Positions 17,992-27,325 are shown, counted from the first letter of the stretch. The stretch is DNA of 52,227 bases from Photorhabdus bodei (GCF_003287735.1 NZ_NSCM01000035.1:1-52227), one strand, 5' to 3'. The notes: generated from the sequence alone by a model not told the origin. Translations and numbers: made by a program.

Positions 17992-19107
17992 TTACGCTAT
18001 TCTGGATCGATATGAAAACATCGAAATGACATTTACAGAACCTGCCTGATCATGAAGCTCATAAAGTGAACTATCGTTAGCTAGTTCAAGCAGCATTGGC
18101 ACTGTAATTTTCAGACGCTTAGCTAATGTTTCAATATCAATACAAACATCATTAATAAGCACTTTTATTGCTCGATGAAATAATTCAGGTTTTTCATGGG
18201 GAATAAGATAATCCTCTTTTTCCTCAATAGCTTCTCCCTTATGTTTAAGCCCCAAAAAAGCCGTTTTGTATTGCGTATCGGTTAAAAGGGAAAGCTGATG
18301 TGCCCGATAAATAATTGCTGCTTTACTTACTTTCCAAGTTAACTTGAACTCACTTAGACCTCGCCAGTTGATTCTTCCGCTTATCGGGACAGGAAAATAT
18401 TTAGCCATTGCACTTCGTGGTAAAAGTAGGGCAGAGGCAAATTGGTTGGCTTGAGATTCTGTTATTCTGTCACCAGTAGATATTCCGCCGTGTAACACAA
18501 GATGTCCAATTTCATGTGCAATATCAAACCGTTGTCGGCATGGTGACTTCTTGGCTGTATTTCTGACAATGAAAGGTCGATCTAATGGAACGGATAACGC
18601 GTCAACATCATCAGATACTGAGTCAAACGAGGTGACAAACGCACCTAGCTTTTCAGCCAGGCGAGTCACATTTTCAATTGGCCCAAGCCCTAATCCCCAA
18701 TCAATCCGACATTTTTCTGCTGCTCGTTCAACTTCTTCCGGGGAGTTTGCTTTTAATTCAGGAAATAATACTGATGGTAAATTTAGGTTTTCTTCGAAAA
18801 CGACGATTAATCGTCTGTATAATTCAGCCTTTGCAAGTGCTGCTAATTTTGTTGCTACTCTAATTGCGCTGCGTTTACGGAAATGAACAATCTCTTCGTT
18901 CACAGGAGATTGTATTGGGGTTTCAAAGAACGCAGGAGTAACCTGCAATACAGTCGCTAATTCATTAGAAAGTTCATTAGTGGGCACAGCAAAGCCGGAT
19001 TCCAGCCGCTGAATATATTGGCGGGTTTTATTAACCCGCTCAGCCACTTGCTCAAGAGATAGCTCGTGATACAGACGAGCTAACCGCAAATTAGAACCAT
19101 TGAACAC
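17992..19107 (-). CDS. XRE-family regulator with ImmA/IrrE metallopeptidase domain
   Basis: This 371-residue protein joins an N-terminal helix-turn-helix (about residues 5-60, LSLEQVAERVNKTRQYIQRLESGFAVPT) to a COG2856 zinc peptidase domain with the HEXXH motif in FDIAHEIGHLVLHGG and a downstream acidic helix (ESQANQFASALLLPRS). Related proteins act as protease-repressors or cleave partner repressors in phage, stress or toxin-antitoxin settings. Translation starts at GTG (19107), with TAGGTGA just upstream, 10 bases after a 49-residue gene on the same strand. No phage genes are adjacent, so this looks like a free-standing regulatory or defence module. Target unknown. Confidence 0.85.
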   Translation of the reverse strand: MFNGSNLRLARLYHELSLEQVAERVNKTRQYIQRLESGFAVPTNELSNELATVLQVTPAFFETPIQSPVNEEIVHFRKRSAIRVATKLAALAKAELYRRLIVVFEENLNLPSVLFPELKANSPEEVERAAEKCRIDWGLGLGPIENVTRLAEKLGAFVTSFDSVSDDVDALSVPLDRPFIVRNTAKKSPCRQRFDIAHEIGHLVLHGGISTGDRITESQANQFASALLLPRSAMAKYFPVPISGRINWRGLSEFKLTWKVSKAAIIYRAHQLSLLTDTQYKTAFLGLKHKGEAIEEKEDYLIPHEKPELFHRAIKVLINDVCIDIETLAKRLKITVPMLLELANDSSLYELHDQAGSVNVISMFSYRSRIA

Positions 19108-19117
19108 TTGTCACCTA

Positions 19118-19267
19118 CTACTTGTTGTTGCGCTTGTTTTCTCTGGATTTATCAGGCACCGCAGCACTGATAGGATCCAATTCGATTGTTACCGCAGATG
19201 GCGGTGTGTTGTCTGTAGAATGCAGCACAGATATTTTGCTGTTATCGTAAGTCCATTGAGACAACAT
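19118..19267 (-). CDS. 49-residue protein paired with the XRE/ImmA gene
   Basis: The minus strand encodes a 49-residue product starting ATG at 19267 (MLSQWTYDNSKISVLHSTDN, then TPPSAVTIELDP, ending in a basic ENKRNNK tail) and stopping 10 bases before the GTG of the XRE/ImmA gene. The reading has sensible composition and is tightly coupled to its neighbour, so I take it as a real small gene, perhaps the partner or substrate of the peptidase. No function is known to me and no membrane segment or signal is seen. Confidence 0.6.
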   Translation of the reverse strand: MLSQWTYDNSKISVLHSTDNTPPSAVTIELDPISAAVPDKSRENKRNNK

Positions 19268-19357
19268 TATTTCTACTGGTTAATACCGTGATACCAGTTA
19301 TCTTCTGGCTGGTGGCAATCTATCGCAAAAGATGGCTTGGGACGTAGTGTGTAAAAA

Positions 19358-20548
19358 TCATATTTGCTTTCTGTTATTTGAGCTAAACAGGACCACCAGA
19401 GCAGCTAATAATGCGCATCCACCACCGCTGAAAGCGATACCATACCAAGAAAAATGCCATGCCGCGACAGCTCCCAAAGAGGAACCTATTGCGCCACCGG
19501 CGAAATAGCAGGTCATAAATACGGTATTAAGCCGACTACGGGCATCAGGTAATAATGTATATAACCGTGTTTGATTTGCCACTAAACCCGCTCTGCTGCC
19601 AAGATCTAGCAGAATAATACCAACGAATAAAAATAGAATACTGTGGCTCGTGCCGCTAATTAGGCACAAGGCTAGTGTTACGAATAAAGCGCCTGCGGCA
19701 ACAATTGCCTTTCCACCGAAGTGATCTGTCAACGAACCTATTATTGGTGAAGCTAGCATTCCTACAATGCCCGTCAAACCAAAAAGACCGGCGATATCAC
19801 TCCCCCATCCGTAAGGTGGTTGGGAAAGTAATAAGGCCAGCGACCCCCACAGCGTATTAAAAGCGGCGAACAGTAAAAAACCGGATAATGCGGCCTCACG
19901 CAAAAGGGGGTGTTGTTTTATTAACTTACCGAGTGAAATAAGAAGTTGGCTGTAATTTATCGTGTGTGGTGTTTCTATTTCTGGCAACACAAACCAGATC
20001 AGAAAAAATAGACATATATCGATTAAAGCTGCCAATATAAACATTTCACGCCAGCCGAAATGCTCTCCGACCGCACCACTCAATGCCCTGGCAAGCAGTG
20101 CGCCGGCGAAAAGGCCACTCATCAGACTTCCTACCGCCCGGCCGCGCTTTTCTGGTATTACCCAACCGGACACGGCGGGAATAATGATTTGTGCTGAAAT
20201 AGAAGTTAGCCCCATAATCAGGCTACTTGTCAGAAGACATGTAAAATTTGGTGCTGTGGCACATAAGATAAGGCTGATTATATTTCCGATTAAGAGGCAG
20301 AAAATCAGTTTGCGACGACTTAGTGTATCTCCAAGCGGCCCAAAAAAGAGAAGCCCCGTCGCATAGCCGATCTGCGTTAGTGTCGCGATCCAGCCGGATA
20401 TTGAACCATTAACGTTAAAACTTGTCCCAATTATTGGCAATAATGGTTGATTATAATAAATATTCGCTACAGCAAAACCACAAGCAGCGGATAATAAGAT
20501 AAGAGAAACGGAAGAAATAGGATTTGGTTTTATTGCTGTATTTGACAT
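19358..20548 (-). CDS. MFS transporter, putative drug exporter
   Basis: This is a 12-segment major facilitator protein of about 396 residues. It has the family pattern FAVANIYYNQPLLPIIG in segment 1 and the loop motif PLGDTLSRRKLIF (motif A, G-x3-D-x5-R-R-K) between segments 2 and 3, with a second copy SLTDHFGGKAIV in the second half. I prefer the ATG at 20548 (GAGAG seven bases upstream) to the in-frame ATG at 20563. It is divergent from a LysR gene with a dyad between them, so expression is probably controlled by that regulator. Substrate unknown. Confidence 0.85.
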   Translation of the reverse strand: MSNTAIKPNPISSVSLILLSAACGFAVANIYYNQPLLPIIGTSFNVNGSISGWIATLTQIGYATGLLFFGPLGDTLSRRKLIFCLLIGNIISLILCATAPNFTCLLTSSLIMGLTSISAQIIIPAVSGWVIPEKRGRAVGSLMSGLFAGALLARALSGAVGEHFGWREMFILAALIDICLFFLIWFVLPEIETPHTINYSQLLISLGKLIKQHPLLREAALSGFLLFAAFNTLWGSLALLLSQPPYGWGSDIAGLFGLTGIVGMLASPIIGSLTDHFGGKAIVAAGALFVTLALCLISGTSHSILFLFVGIILLDLGSRAGLVANQTRLYTLLPDARSRLNTVFMTCYFAGGAIGSSLGAVAAWHFSWYGIAFSGGGCALLAALVVLFSSNNRKQI

Positions 20549-20644
20549 GGGAACTCTCAGCATTTCAGCATTTGGCCGGAATTATGATGAAATGATTTTG
20601 GCATTATCTTGAGAGCGTGGGAATAAAGAGAGCGAACGAAATTG

Positions 20645-20663
20645 TTTTGCATAGAATGCAAAA
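20645..20663. promoter_or_regulatory. perfect dyad, probable LysR operator
   Basis: TTTTGCATAGAATGCAAAA is an exact 8-bp inverted repeat with a 3-bp spacer, in the 179-base gap between the divergent MFS and LysR genes, where LysR-type regulators normally bind. It contains a T-N11-A match as expected for the family. Confidence 0.6.
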
Positions 20664-20727
20664 ATAATAGCGATACCAGATATTGTGTATTATTTGTAAT
20701 ATATGAAATGTATAGGTAAAAATTGCG

Positions 20728-21621
20728 ATGAAAGATTTATTACGTACCGATATGCTAACAACATTCATTCATGTTGTCCGCTCACAGAGTTTTTCTGCCG
20801 TTGCTCGTTTGCAAGGTATGGCTGCATCCTCTATCACACGTCAGATAGACAACCTTGAACAGGTGTTAGAGACAAAACTATTCTTTCGCTCTACCCGCGG
20901 TTTATCGCTGACTGACGCAGGGGAGATTTTGTTTTCAAGGGCGCAAGGTATTATCAATGATCTTGTTGATGTTCAGGCTGAGTTAGCGGCGTTGAATGGC
21001 GAACCGCAAGGGGCATTACGTGTAGCTTGCCTGCCAACTTTTGGACGTCAACATATTATTCCGATGCTAGCAGAACTATTCACTCGATATCCTAAAATTC
21101 GGGTTGAACTTGATCAAACAGAACGTTTGACTGATCCGGTCAGGGATCGTCTCGATATAGTTATTCGTATTGGTGAGTTAAAGGATAGCACACTTTATTC
21201 CAAACGTATCGCCACACAAACTTGGATTATTTGTGCCAGCCCAGGCTATATTCAAAGGCATGGAACACCGACAACACTTACTGAACTGGGTGAGCACTAT
21301 TTGCTTGATAAACATCATGACCCCGCAGGTATTTGCTGGTCACGCTATCGCAGTGTTATTAACTTCAACGATGATAACAGGATCTTTCGCAGTGATGACT
21401 TTGAAACATTGAGAATGGCCGCAGTGAGTGGATTTGGAATAGCGCTTCTGCCTAATTGGGCGGTATCAGCAGATATTCGTTCTGAAAAACTTATTCCTCT
21501 ATTTGATGATCCAGATGGACGTAAAGAAGATATTTATTTACTGCGGGCGCTTGCTCACCCGCCAGCAAAATTAACCGTATTTATGTCGTTATTGCAAAAG
21601 AGGCTTGCCAAGATTATTTAG
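20728..21621 (+). CDS. LysR-family transcriptional regulator
   Basis: The 297-residue protein has the LysR winged-helix N-terminus (DMLTTFIHVVRSQSFSAVARLQGMAASSITRQIDNLE, then LFFRSTRGLSLTDAGE) and a periplasmic-binding-like effector domain (GALRVACLPTFGRQHIIPML, AVSGFGIALLPNWAV). The overall pattern is that of the CrgA/DsdC-like LysR group. It is divergent from an MFS exporter gene and probably regulates it together with its own gene through the dyad at 20645-20663. The inducer is unknown. Confidence 0.88.
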   Translation: MKDLLRTDMLTTFIHVVRSQSFSAVARLQGMAASSITRQIDNLEQVLETKLFFRSTRGLSLTDAGEILFSRAQGIINDLVDVQAELAALNGEPQGALRVACLPTFGRQHIIPMLAELFTRYPKIRVELDQTERLTDPVRDRLDIVIRIGELKDSTLYSKRIATQTWIICASPGYIQRHGTPTTLTELGEHYLLDKHHDPAGICWSRYRSVINFNDDNRIFRSDDFETLRMAAVSGFGIALLPNWAVSADIRSEKLIPLFDDPDGRKEDIYLLRALAHPPAKLTVFMSLLQKRLAKII

Positions 21622-22006
21622 GAGAATCCGTCTGATATATATTAATAAATTTATGCGATATTATTTAATATAATTCACTCACTATATGATTTTATTGGGT
21701 GTTTTTTTACTGTCGTTATTAATATCAATTTATTATTGAAGTATATGTTCTTTAGTGCTGATTTTGTTAAATAAATCACAGGATCGATTATTGGCGTAAA
21801 TAATTATATCTATGTGATTATTGATTGATATAATAAATTAAAATTAATATAGGGTAATTTTAAGATATAGTTAAAAGTAATATTTAACTATTCTCTAAGT
21901 ATTCGGTTCATTTATTGTTGTTGAGTTGTCAGAGAAATATATTTATTCTTCTATATTATTTTTGATTTATAACAATGTCATTTCTTAATGAATATAGAGG
22001 TTTATT
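21622..22006 (+). promoter_or_regulatory. AT-rich upstream region of GH39 copy 1 (duplicated)
   Basis: This 385-base region has no gene. From about 21675 on it is recognisably related to the region before the second hydrolase gene (about 23935-24278): shared blocks include TTGAGTTGTCAGA, ATTCATTTATTGTT-like text, TATTATTTTTG and AATGAATATAGAGG just before the start. The duplication therefore included the promoter. Confidence 0.65.
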
Positions 22007-23755
22007 GTGACTAAAATTTTTTCATTCAATAAAAATCATCGAGATTTATCGGCAGGGCATCACTCATTGCTTAAAGAGGTTAATGGCTTGAATGGTGCTC
22101 CTAAATCTTTGATGCCGGGTTTCCCTGATTTAGATGATCAATTTAATCAGATGGAAATTACCCATATCCGGCTGCATGATGGTTTTGGTATTGGGGATAT
22201 GGATAATTATTTCCAAGTGGATAGAGTCAATGATCGAAATCAAATTATTGTTAATGTCCCAGAAGAAAATAAACCTGCGGCTAAAAAACTGCTTACTGAT
22301 ATTTCAAATATCAGAAGCATTTTTCCCAATGCGGCTGCCGGGATGAGAAATAATGATATTAGTCTTGCATTAAAAGAGGCTAATTATAAAATGACTGATG
22401 CTTATCTGCGCGATATTATGAATAATCAAGCTGAGCTAAACCCGGATAATATTCAGCGACAAATCATGTTTCGTATTGGACGTACCGGTGACGGTGGTTA
22501 TGAAATACCAGAAGATTTTGATATTTATGCCATATTAGTCAGTACGCTGGTGAATCGCTACGCTTTAAACTATGCCAGAATTGGTTTACCAAGAAAAATA
22601 ACCTATTGGCAGGTTTGGAATGAACCTGATTTAATTTTTTTCTGGAATAGTAATGATCCTCAAAAATATTATGAATTATATGCCAAAATTGCAAGAATAA
22701 TTAAAGCTATTGACCCGGATGCTAAAGTTGGTGGCGCGGGTATTGGGTTTGTTGATAGAGCACAAGAGGATTATCTTGATGGGTTTTTACGATATTGTAG
22801 AGATAATAATGTACCATTAGATTTCTTTTCCTGGCATGGGTACGTTGAAACTGGAGACCCACAAAACATTATTGATGTGGGGAATAAGGTTCAAAAAGGT
22901 TTGCATACTTATGGTTTTACCGGTACAGAAAGTTTTTGTACTGAATGGAATTCTTGTCCTATTGGGACAAAAAATACATATACAAAAGTGCAGGGTATTA
23001 AAAATGCGGCATATATTGCTTCCACGTTTATTTATATGCAATATATAAAAATCGACAGAGCTTATTATTATCGAGGAGATGGTTCATCTTTTGGTTTGTT
23101 TAACAACCAGCCCAACCTTGAAAATCCAAGTGTTAAAAATTTCTGTACCTATTCAGCTCAATCCTTTTACCTGTTTGCCAAAATGTTCGAAACACCTTAT
23201 ATTTTAAGTGGTAATAAGGATTTTTCCACAGGTTTAACTGTTTTGGCTGCCGAGAATACCGAAGGAAATAAAATAAATATTCTTGCCGCAAATTATAAAG
23301 TTGATAAGACCCTTGCCGATGGTAATGCGGCTCCTGATTATTTATATCAACAATACTATTTGGATACTAGCCGAACACTGAATCAATTAACGGATACTGG
23401 GAGTAAGAATAAATGGTTTGGCGGTGTTGATCCGACAACCGTTCGCGTTGATAACGCGGTAGTACAACATGAACCGGTTAAGCCATTTCCGGATAATAAT
23501 ATGTTGAGAGCTAAAAATCGTGATTATACCGATAGCGACCAAGGTGTTACCGTGGTAATTAATCATATAGGTTATAAAAAATTTAAAGTTAAAGCATTCC
23601 GTATTCAAGAAGGTGGATCGCTAGCACAAATGACACCACCGGAAGTAACTGACCAGATTAATGTGTCTATAGCTAATAATAAATTAACGCTAGTGGATAA
23701 GGGAGCGAAGCCTGAGACAGTAACATTATATTCGTTAGAGTTAGAGGATAATTAA
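22007..23755 (+). CDS. GH39-like glycoside hydrolase, copy 1
   Basis: The 582-residue protein looks like a clan GH-A glycosidase of family 39 (xylosidase / iduronidase / PslG relatives). The probable acid/base is Glu206 in WQVWNEPDL and the probable nucleophile Glu313 in FCTEWNS; HGY after DFFSW and an N-terminal HIRLHDGFG strand fit a TIM barrel. A C-terminal beta region (from about 510) ends with TLVDKGAKPETVTLYSLEL. It starts at GTG with AGAGG six bases upstream. There is no signal peptide, so the enzyme is cytoplasmic or leaves by a leaderless route. A close paralogue follows. The substrate cannot be inferred; host glycans or an exopolysaccharide are options. Confidence 0.75.
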   Translation: MTKIFSFNKNHRDLSAGHHSLLKEVNGLNGAPKSLMPGFPDLDDQFNQMEITHIRLHDGFGIGDMDNYFQVDRVNDRNQIIVNVPEENKPAAKKLLTDISNIRSIFPNAAAGMRNNDISLALKEANYKMTDAYLRDIMNNQAELNPDNIQRQIMFRIGRTGDGGYEIPEDFDIYAILVSTLVNRYALNYARIGLPRKITYWQVWNEPDLIFFWNSNDPQKYYELYAKIARIIKAIDPDAKVGGAGIGFVDRAQEDYLDGFLRYCRDNNVPLDFFSWHGYVETGDPQNIIDVGNKVQKGLHTYGFTGTESFCTEWNSCPIGTKNTYTKVQGIKNAAYIASTFIYMQYIKIDRAYYYRGDGSSFGLFNNQPNLENPSVKNFCTYSAQSFYLFAKMFETPYILSGNKDFSTGLTVLAAENTEGNKINILAANYKVDKTLADGNAAPDYLYQQYYLDTSRTLNQLTDTGSKNKWFGGVDPTTVRVDNAVVQHEPVKPFPDNNMLRAKNRDYTDSDQGVTVVINHIGYKKFKVKAFRIQEGGSLAQMTPPEVTDQINVSIANNKLTLVDKGAKPETVTLYSLELEDN

Positions 23756-23800
23756 TTTTATATTCAATGGAAATATTATTGTAAATTATTTTAATCGAAC

Positions 23801-23823
23801 AGGCTCTGGAAAGAGCCTTTTTG
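23801..23823 (+). terminator. rho-independent terminator after GH39 copy 1
   Basis: AGGCTCT pairs with AGAGCCT around a GGAA tetraloop and runs into TTTT. It lies 45 bases after the stop and indicates that the two hydrolase genes are separate transcription units. Confidence 0.85.
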
Positions 23824-24278
23824 ATAACAGTTAATTAAATTGTATAGATTTTTTATATTTTTTGGTGGCTTGTTAAGGTTAAAAACATGTTTTTAATATA
23901 TGTCGATGATCTTTTGTACGATATTTTTAAATATAATCTACTCTCTGTATGGTTTTATTGCGTGCTATTTTATTATTGTTATTAATATCATTGTTGGTTG
24001 ATTGATATATCTTTTTTTATTTTAATGATTCTGCGGTTAAATAAGTCACGGAGTCAATTTTATTATCATAAATAGTTGTGTTAATGTAATTGTTTGTTTA
24101 ATCCAATAAATTCAAAGTAATAGCTGAGAATTTTAAGGTGTGGTTGAAAGTGATATCTAACTATTATTTGGGTCTTCCATTCATTTATTGTTATTGAGTT
24201 GTCAGATAAATCTATTTATTCTTTGATATTATTTTTGGTTTATAGGGATACAATTTTTTAATGAATATAGAGGGTATT
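23824..24278 (+). promoter_or_regulatory. AT-rich upstream region of GH39 copy 2 (duplicated)
   Basis: No gene is seen here. The part from about 23935 is related to the region upstream of copy 1, base runs being shared with small insertions and substitutions, so it is a diverged duplicate of that promoter region. AGAGGG lies just before the ATG at 24279. Confidence 0.65.
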
Positions 24279-26033
24279 ATGACTAAAGTTTTTTCATTTA
24301 ATAAAAATCATCGGGATTTATCAGCGGGACATAACTCATGTCTTAAAGCGGTTAATGGTGTCAATGGTCTTACTAAATCTATAGCGCCAGGTTTCCCTGA
24401 TTTAGATAATGAATTTAATCAGATGGGAATTACCCATGTCCGGCTGCATGACGGCTTTGGTATTGGGGATATAGATAATTACTTCCAGGTGGATAGGAAA
24501 AACAATCAAAATCAAATGATTGTTAATGTGTCGGAGGAAAATAAACCCGCGGCTAAAAAGCTTGTTGCTGATATTGCAAATGTTAGAAGTCTCTTTCCCA
24601 ATGCGGCTCTCGGAATGAGAAATCATGATGTGAGTCTTGCATTAAAAGATGCCAATTATGAAATGACGGATGCTTATCTACGTGATGTTCTGAATAATCA
24701 AGCAGATCTGAATCCAGATAATATTCAGCGACAACTTCTGTTTCGTATTGGGCGTTCACTTGATGGCGGTTATGAAATACCCGAGGATTTTGATATTTAT
24801 GCAATATTAGTTAAAACCTTGGTGAATCGTTATGGTGTAAATTATGCCAGCATTGGGTTGCCGAGAAAAATAAGCTACTGGGAAATTTGGAACGAGCCTG
24901 ATTTACTGTTTTTCTGGAATACGGATGATCCACAAAAGTATTATCAATTATATGAAAAAGTAGTGAGATTAATTAAGACGGTTGATCCTGATGCTAAAGT
25001 GGGTGGTGCAGGTATTTCGTTTAGTAATCATGCAGGAGGGCATTATATTGATGGATTTTTCCGATATTGTCGGGATAATCATGTACCGTTAGATTTCTTT
25101 TCTTGGCATGGATATGTTGATACTGGAGACCCGCAAAACATTATTGATATGGGTAATACCATTCAGAATAGTTTGCATACTTATGGTTTTACCAAGACAG
25201 AGAGTATTTGTACTGAGTGGAACTCTAGTCCTTTTGGGTCGAGAAATACATTTACCAAAGTGCAGAGTCCTAAAAACGCAGCATATATCGCCTCCTCGTT
25301 GATTTATATGCAATATACCAAAGTTGACCTAGCCCATTATTATCGGGGTGATGGTTTATCTTTTGGTTTGTTTAATGATCAGCCTAATCCTAAAAACCCA
25401 AGCGTTAGAAATTTCTGTACCTATTCAGCTCAATCTTTTGGTCTTTTTGCTAAAATATTAAAAACCCCTTATATCTTAAGTGGTCAAAAAGATTTTTCAA
25501 CTGGCTTAACGGTTTTGGCGGCTGAAAATAAATCGGGTAATAAAATTAATATTCTTGCAGCAAATTATAAAGTGGATAAGAGTTTTTCTGATGGTAATGT
25601 AGCCCCCGTTCCTGCGGATTTATATCGACAATACTATTTGGATACTAGCCGAACATTAGATCAATTAACGGATACCTGTAGTAAAAATAGATGGTTTGGT
25701 GGTGTTGATCCGACAACCATTCAATCTAATAATGCGGTAGTGCAAAAAGATCCGGTACAACAATTGCCACTAGATTCTCTTTTAAGACCTAAAGCTCGTG
25801 ATTATATTCATAGTGACCAAGGCGTTACTGTGGTGATTGATCATATAGGTTGCAAAAAATTTAAAGTTAAAGCGTATCGTATTCAACAAGGCGGATCGCT
25901 GGAACAAATAACACCACCAGAGGTGACTAGTCAGATTAATGTGTCTATAGCTAATAATAAATTAACGTTGGTTGATAAAGGCGCGAAACCTTCAACGGTA
26001 ACACTGTATTCGTTAGAGCTAATTCATCATTAA
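24279..26033 (+). CDS. GH39-like glycoside hydrolase, copy 2
   Basis: This 584-residue protein is a tandem paralogue of copy 1; the first 61 residues differ at 13 positions. Glu206 (WEIWNEPDL) and Glu313 (ICTEWNS) are conserved, so both copies should be active. It differs by a small insertion near residue 450 (NVAPVPADLYRQ). I use the ATG at 24279, which matches copy 1 (MTKVFSFNKN) and has AGAGGG upstream; an in-frame ATG at 24261 would add MNIEGI, but its leading bases are the Shine-Dalgarno region itself. There is no signal peptide. Function and substrate are as uncertain as for copy 1. Confidence 0.75.
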   Translation: MTKVFSFNKNHRDLSAGHNSCLKAVNGVNGLTKSIAPGFPDLDNEFNQMGITHVRLHDGFGIGDIDNYFQVDRKNNQNQMIVNVSEENKPAAKKLVADIANVRSLFPNAALGMRNHDVSLALKDANYEMTDAYLRDVLNNQADLNPDNIQRQLLFRIGRSLDGGYEIPEDFDIYAILVKTLVNRYGVNYASIGLPRKISYWEIWNEPDLLFFWNTDDPQKYYQLYEKVVRLIKTVDPDAKVGGAGISFSNHAGGHYIDGFFRYCRDNHVPLDFFSWHGYVDTGDPQNIIDMGNTIQNSLHTYGFTKTESICTEWNSSPFGSRNTFTKVQSPKNAAYIASSLIYMQYTKVDLAHYYRGDGLSFGLFNDQPNPKNPSVRNFCTYSAQSFGLFAKILKTPYILSGQKDFSTGLTVLAAENKSGNKINILAANYKVDKSFSDGNVAPVPADLYRQYYLDTSRTLDQLTDTCSKNRWFGGVDPTTIQSNNAVVQKDPVQQLPLDSLLRPKARDYIHSDQGVTVVIDHIGCKKFKVKAYRIQQGGSLEQITPPEVTSQINVSIANNKLTLVDKGAKPSTVTLYSLELIHH

Positions 26034-26052
26034 TTTATATCCGTTATCTTTC

Positions 26053-26096
26053 AAGTGGACATTAAAGCACTATAGTTATGGTTTTCATGTCCACTT
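26053..26096. terminator. inverted repeat after GH39 copy 2
   Basis: AAGTGGACAT (26053-26062) pairs with ATGTCCACTT (26087-26096). The bases just before it (TATCCGTTATCTTTCAAG, 26038-26055) resemble the end of an ERIC element, so an ERIC fragment may have been captured here. Weak terminator candidate. The rest of the gap to the fic gene (26034-26255) shows no gene. Confidence 0.4.
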
Positions 26097-26255
26097 AATG
26101 AGTTTGCCAAAATAGTGACGGGAGTTAATGTTTCGCTGGTGTGGTTGAATTATTTTGTTAATACATTGATATTTCAGTAGATATTATAGCTCAATCTTAT
26201 TTATGCAGGTTTTCACATCGAAGCCACCGATAAGGTAGGAATTGGTTACTTTTCA

Positions 26256-27284
26256 TTATTTGTGGTGAGCTTTTAAATTCACCCCTTTTTCTGTCAAACG
26301 ATAGCGCTGTAATGGACTGCTCGGTTTTTCTGGATGGCTCATTTCAATTAATTCTGCTGCCAGTGCGGGTTGCAAATAGCGCTGTCGGAATGAATTACGA
26401 TCTTTTAATCCAAGTGCTGATTGCAGTTGCCCACGGTTCATTTCCCCTTTCAATACCATAATTAGTTGTTTAACTTGTTGGGTAGCCTGATGGGTAGCCT
26501 GATGGGTAGCCTGATGGGTGGATGTCAGAATTGCATCACGGATCATGTGCAGCATAAACTCAATAAATGGTGTACAATCAACAAGTTGGCTACTGAGATT
26601 AATTGCCTGATAGTAATGAGCTTGATGTTCATAAACCAGACTTTCAACGGGAATAAATTCAAATAATGGATTCCAGTGGCTTAAAATCAATGTCTGCCAT
26701 AACCGGCCTATTCTGCCGTTTCCATCGGCAAATGGATGAATGAATTCAAATTCATAATGGAAAATGCAACTGGCAATAAGTGGATGAATATCAGTAGAGC
26801 CTAACCAGTGAAAAAGATCACCCATCAGCTTTGGAATCCGGTTTGCCTGTGGAGCCATGTGAATGACTTTTTCTCCATCCATTACACCGACGCCGCTGTG
26901 TCGATAACTGCCGGCATTATCTAGCAATCCCTTCATCAGAACATAATGGGCTTCCAGTAAGTTTTGCTCTGATGTGAAATGCCAATGGTTAAGCTTTTCA
27001 TAAGCCAAGATAGCGTTACGCGCTTCTTGTATTTCACTGATCGGTGCAATAACTCGCTTTCCTTCAATAATGGCTGTGATTTGGCTTGCATCAAGTAAGT
27101 TACCTTCAATTGCCAGTGAACCGTGAATTGTGCGTATCCGATTGATACGTCTCAATCGCAAAGCGGTTATTTGTTCCTGTTCTGTGCTTAACCGCCCGAT
27201 ATTTTCACTGATTTCAGCAACTAATTGGATCATTTTAGCTGTAATCGAGAAAGGCGGCTGATAGCCTTTTTTAGCTGAATTCAT
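26256..27284 (-). CDS. Fic-domain protein (probable AMP transferase)
   Basis: Fic proteins transfer AMP or other nucleotide moieties to hydroxyl side chains of target proteins. The 342-residue protein has an N-terminal inhibitory helix of class II type (SLAIEGN near residue 56), the full Fic motif HPFADGNGRIGR with its catalytic His, and a C-terminal winged-helix region (RYRLTEKGVNL). Between the Fic domain and the winged helix lies a run of HQAT repeats encoded by 12-bp tandem repeats. No antitoxin gene is adjacent, which suits a self-inhibited Fic. The start ATG at 27284 gives the common length of this group. Confidence 0.85.
   Translation of the reverse strand: MNSAKKGYQPPFSITAKMIQLVAEISENIGRLSTEQEQITALRLRRINRIRTIHGSLAIEGNLLDASQITAIIEGKRVIAPISEIQEARNAILAYEKLNHWHFTSEQNLLEAHYVLMKGLLDNAGSYRHSGVGVMDGEKVIHMAPQANRIPKLMGDLFHWLGSTDIHPLIASCIFHYEFEFIHPFADGNGRIGRLWQTLILSHWNPLFEFIPVESLVYEHQAHYYQAINLSSQLVDCTPFIEFMLHMIRDAILTSTHQATHQATHQATQQVKQLIMVLKGEMNRGQLQSALGLKDRNSFRQRYLQPALAAELIEMSHPEKPSSPLQRYRLTEKGVNLKAHHK
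26481..26516. repeat. 12-bp tandem repeat (3 copies) within fic
   Basis: GGTAGCCTGATG is repeated three times exactly, followed by a partial copy. On the coding strand it encodes the HQAT repeats. The unit is a multiple of three, so copy-number change would vary linker length without breaking the frame. Confidence 0.9.
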
Positions 27285-27325
27285 TGAATACCTAATTGGA
27301 TTACCGTGACTAGTTTTAACGTTAT

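Noticed and set aside
26481..26516. Short CRISPR-like repeat array
   Set aside because: The 12-bp units are directly adjacent with no spacers and encode a repeat in the Fic protein.
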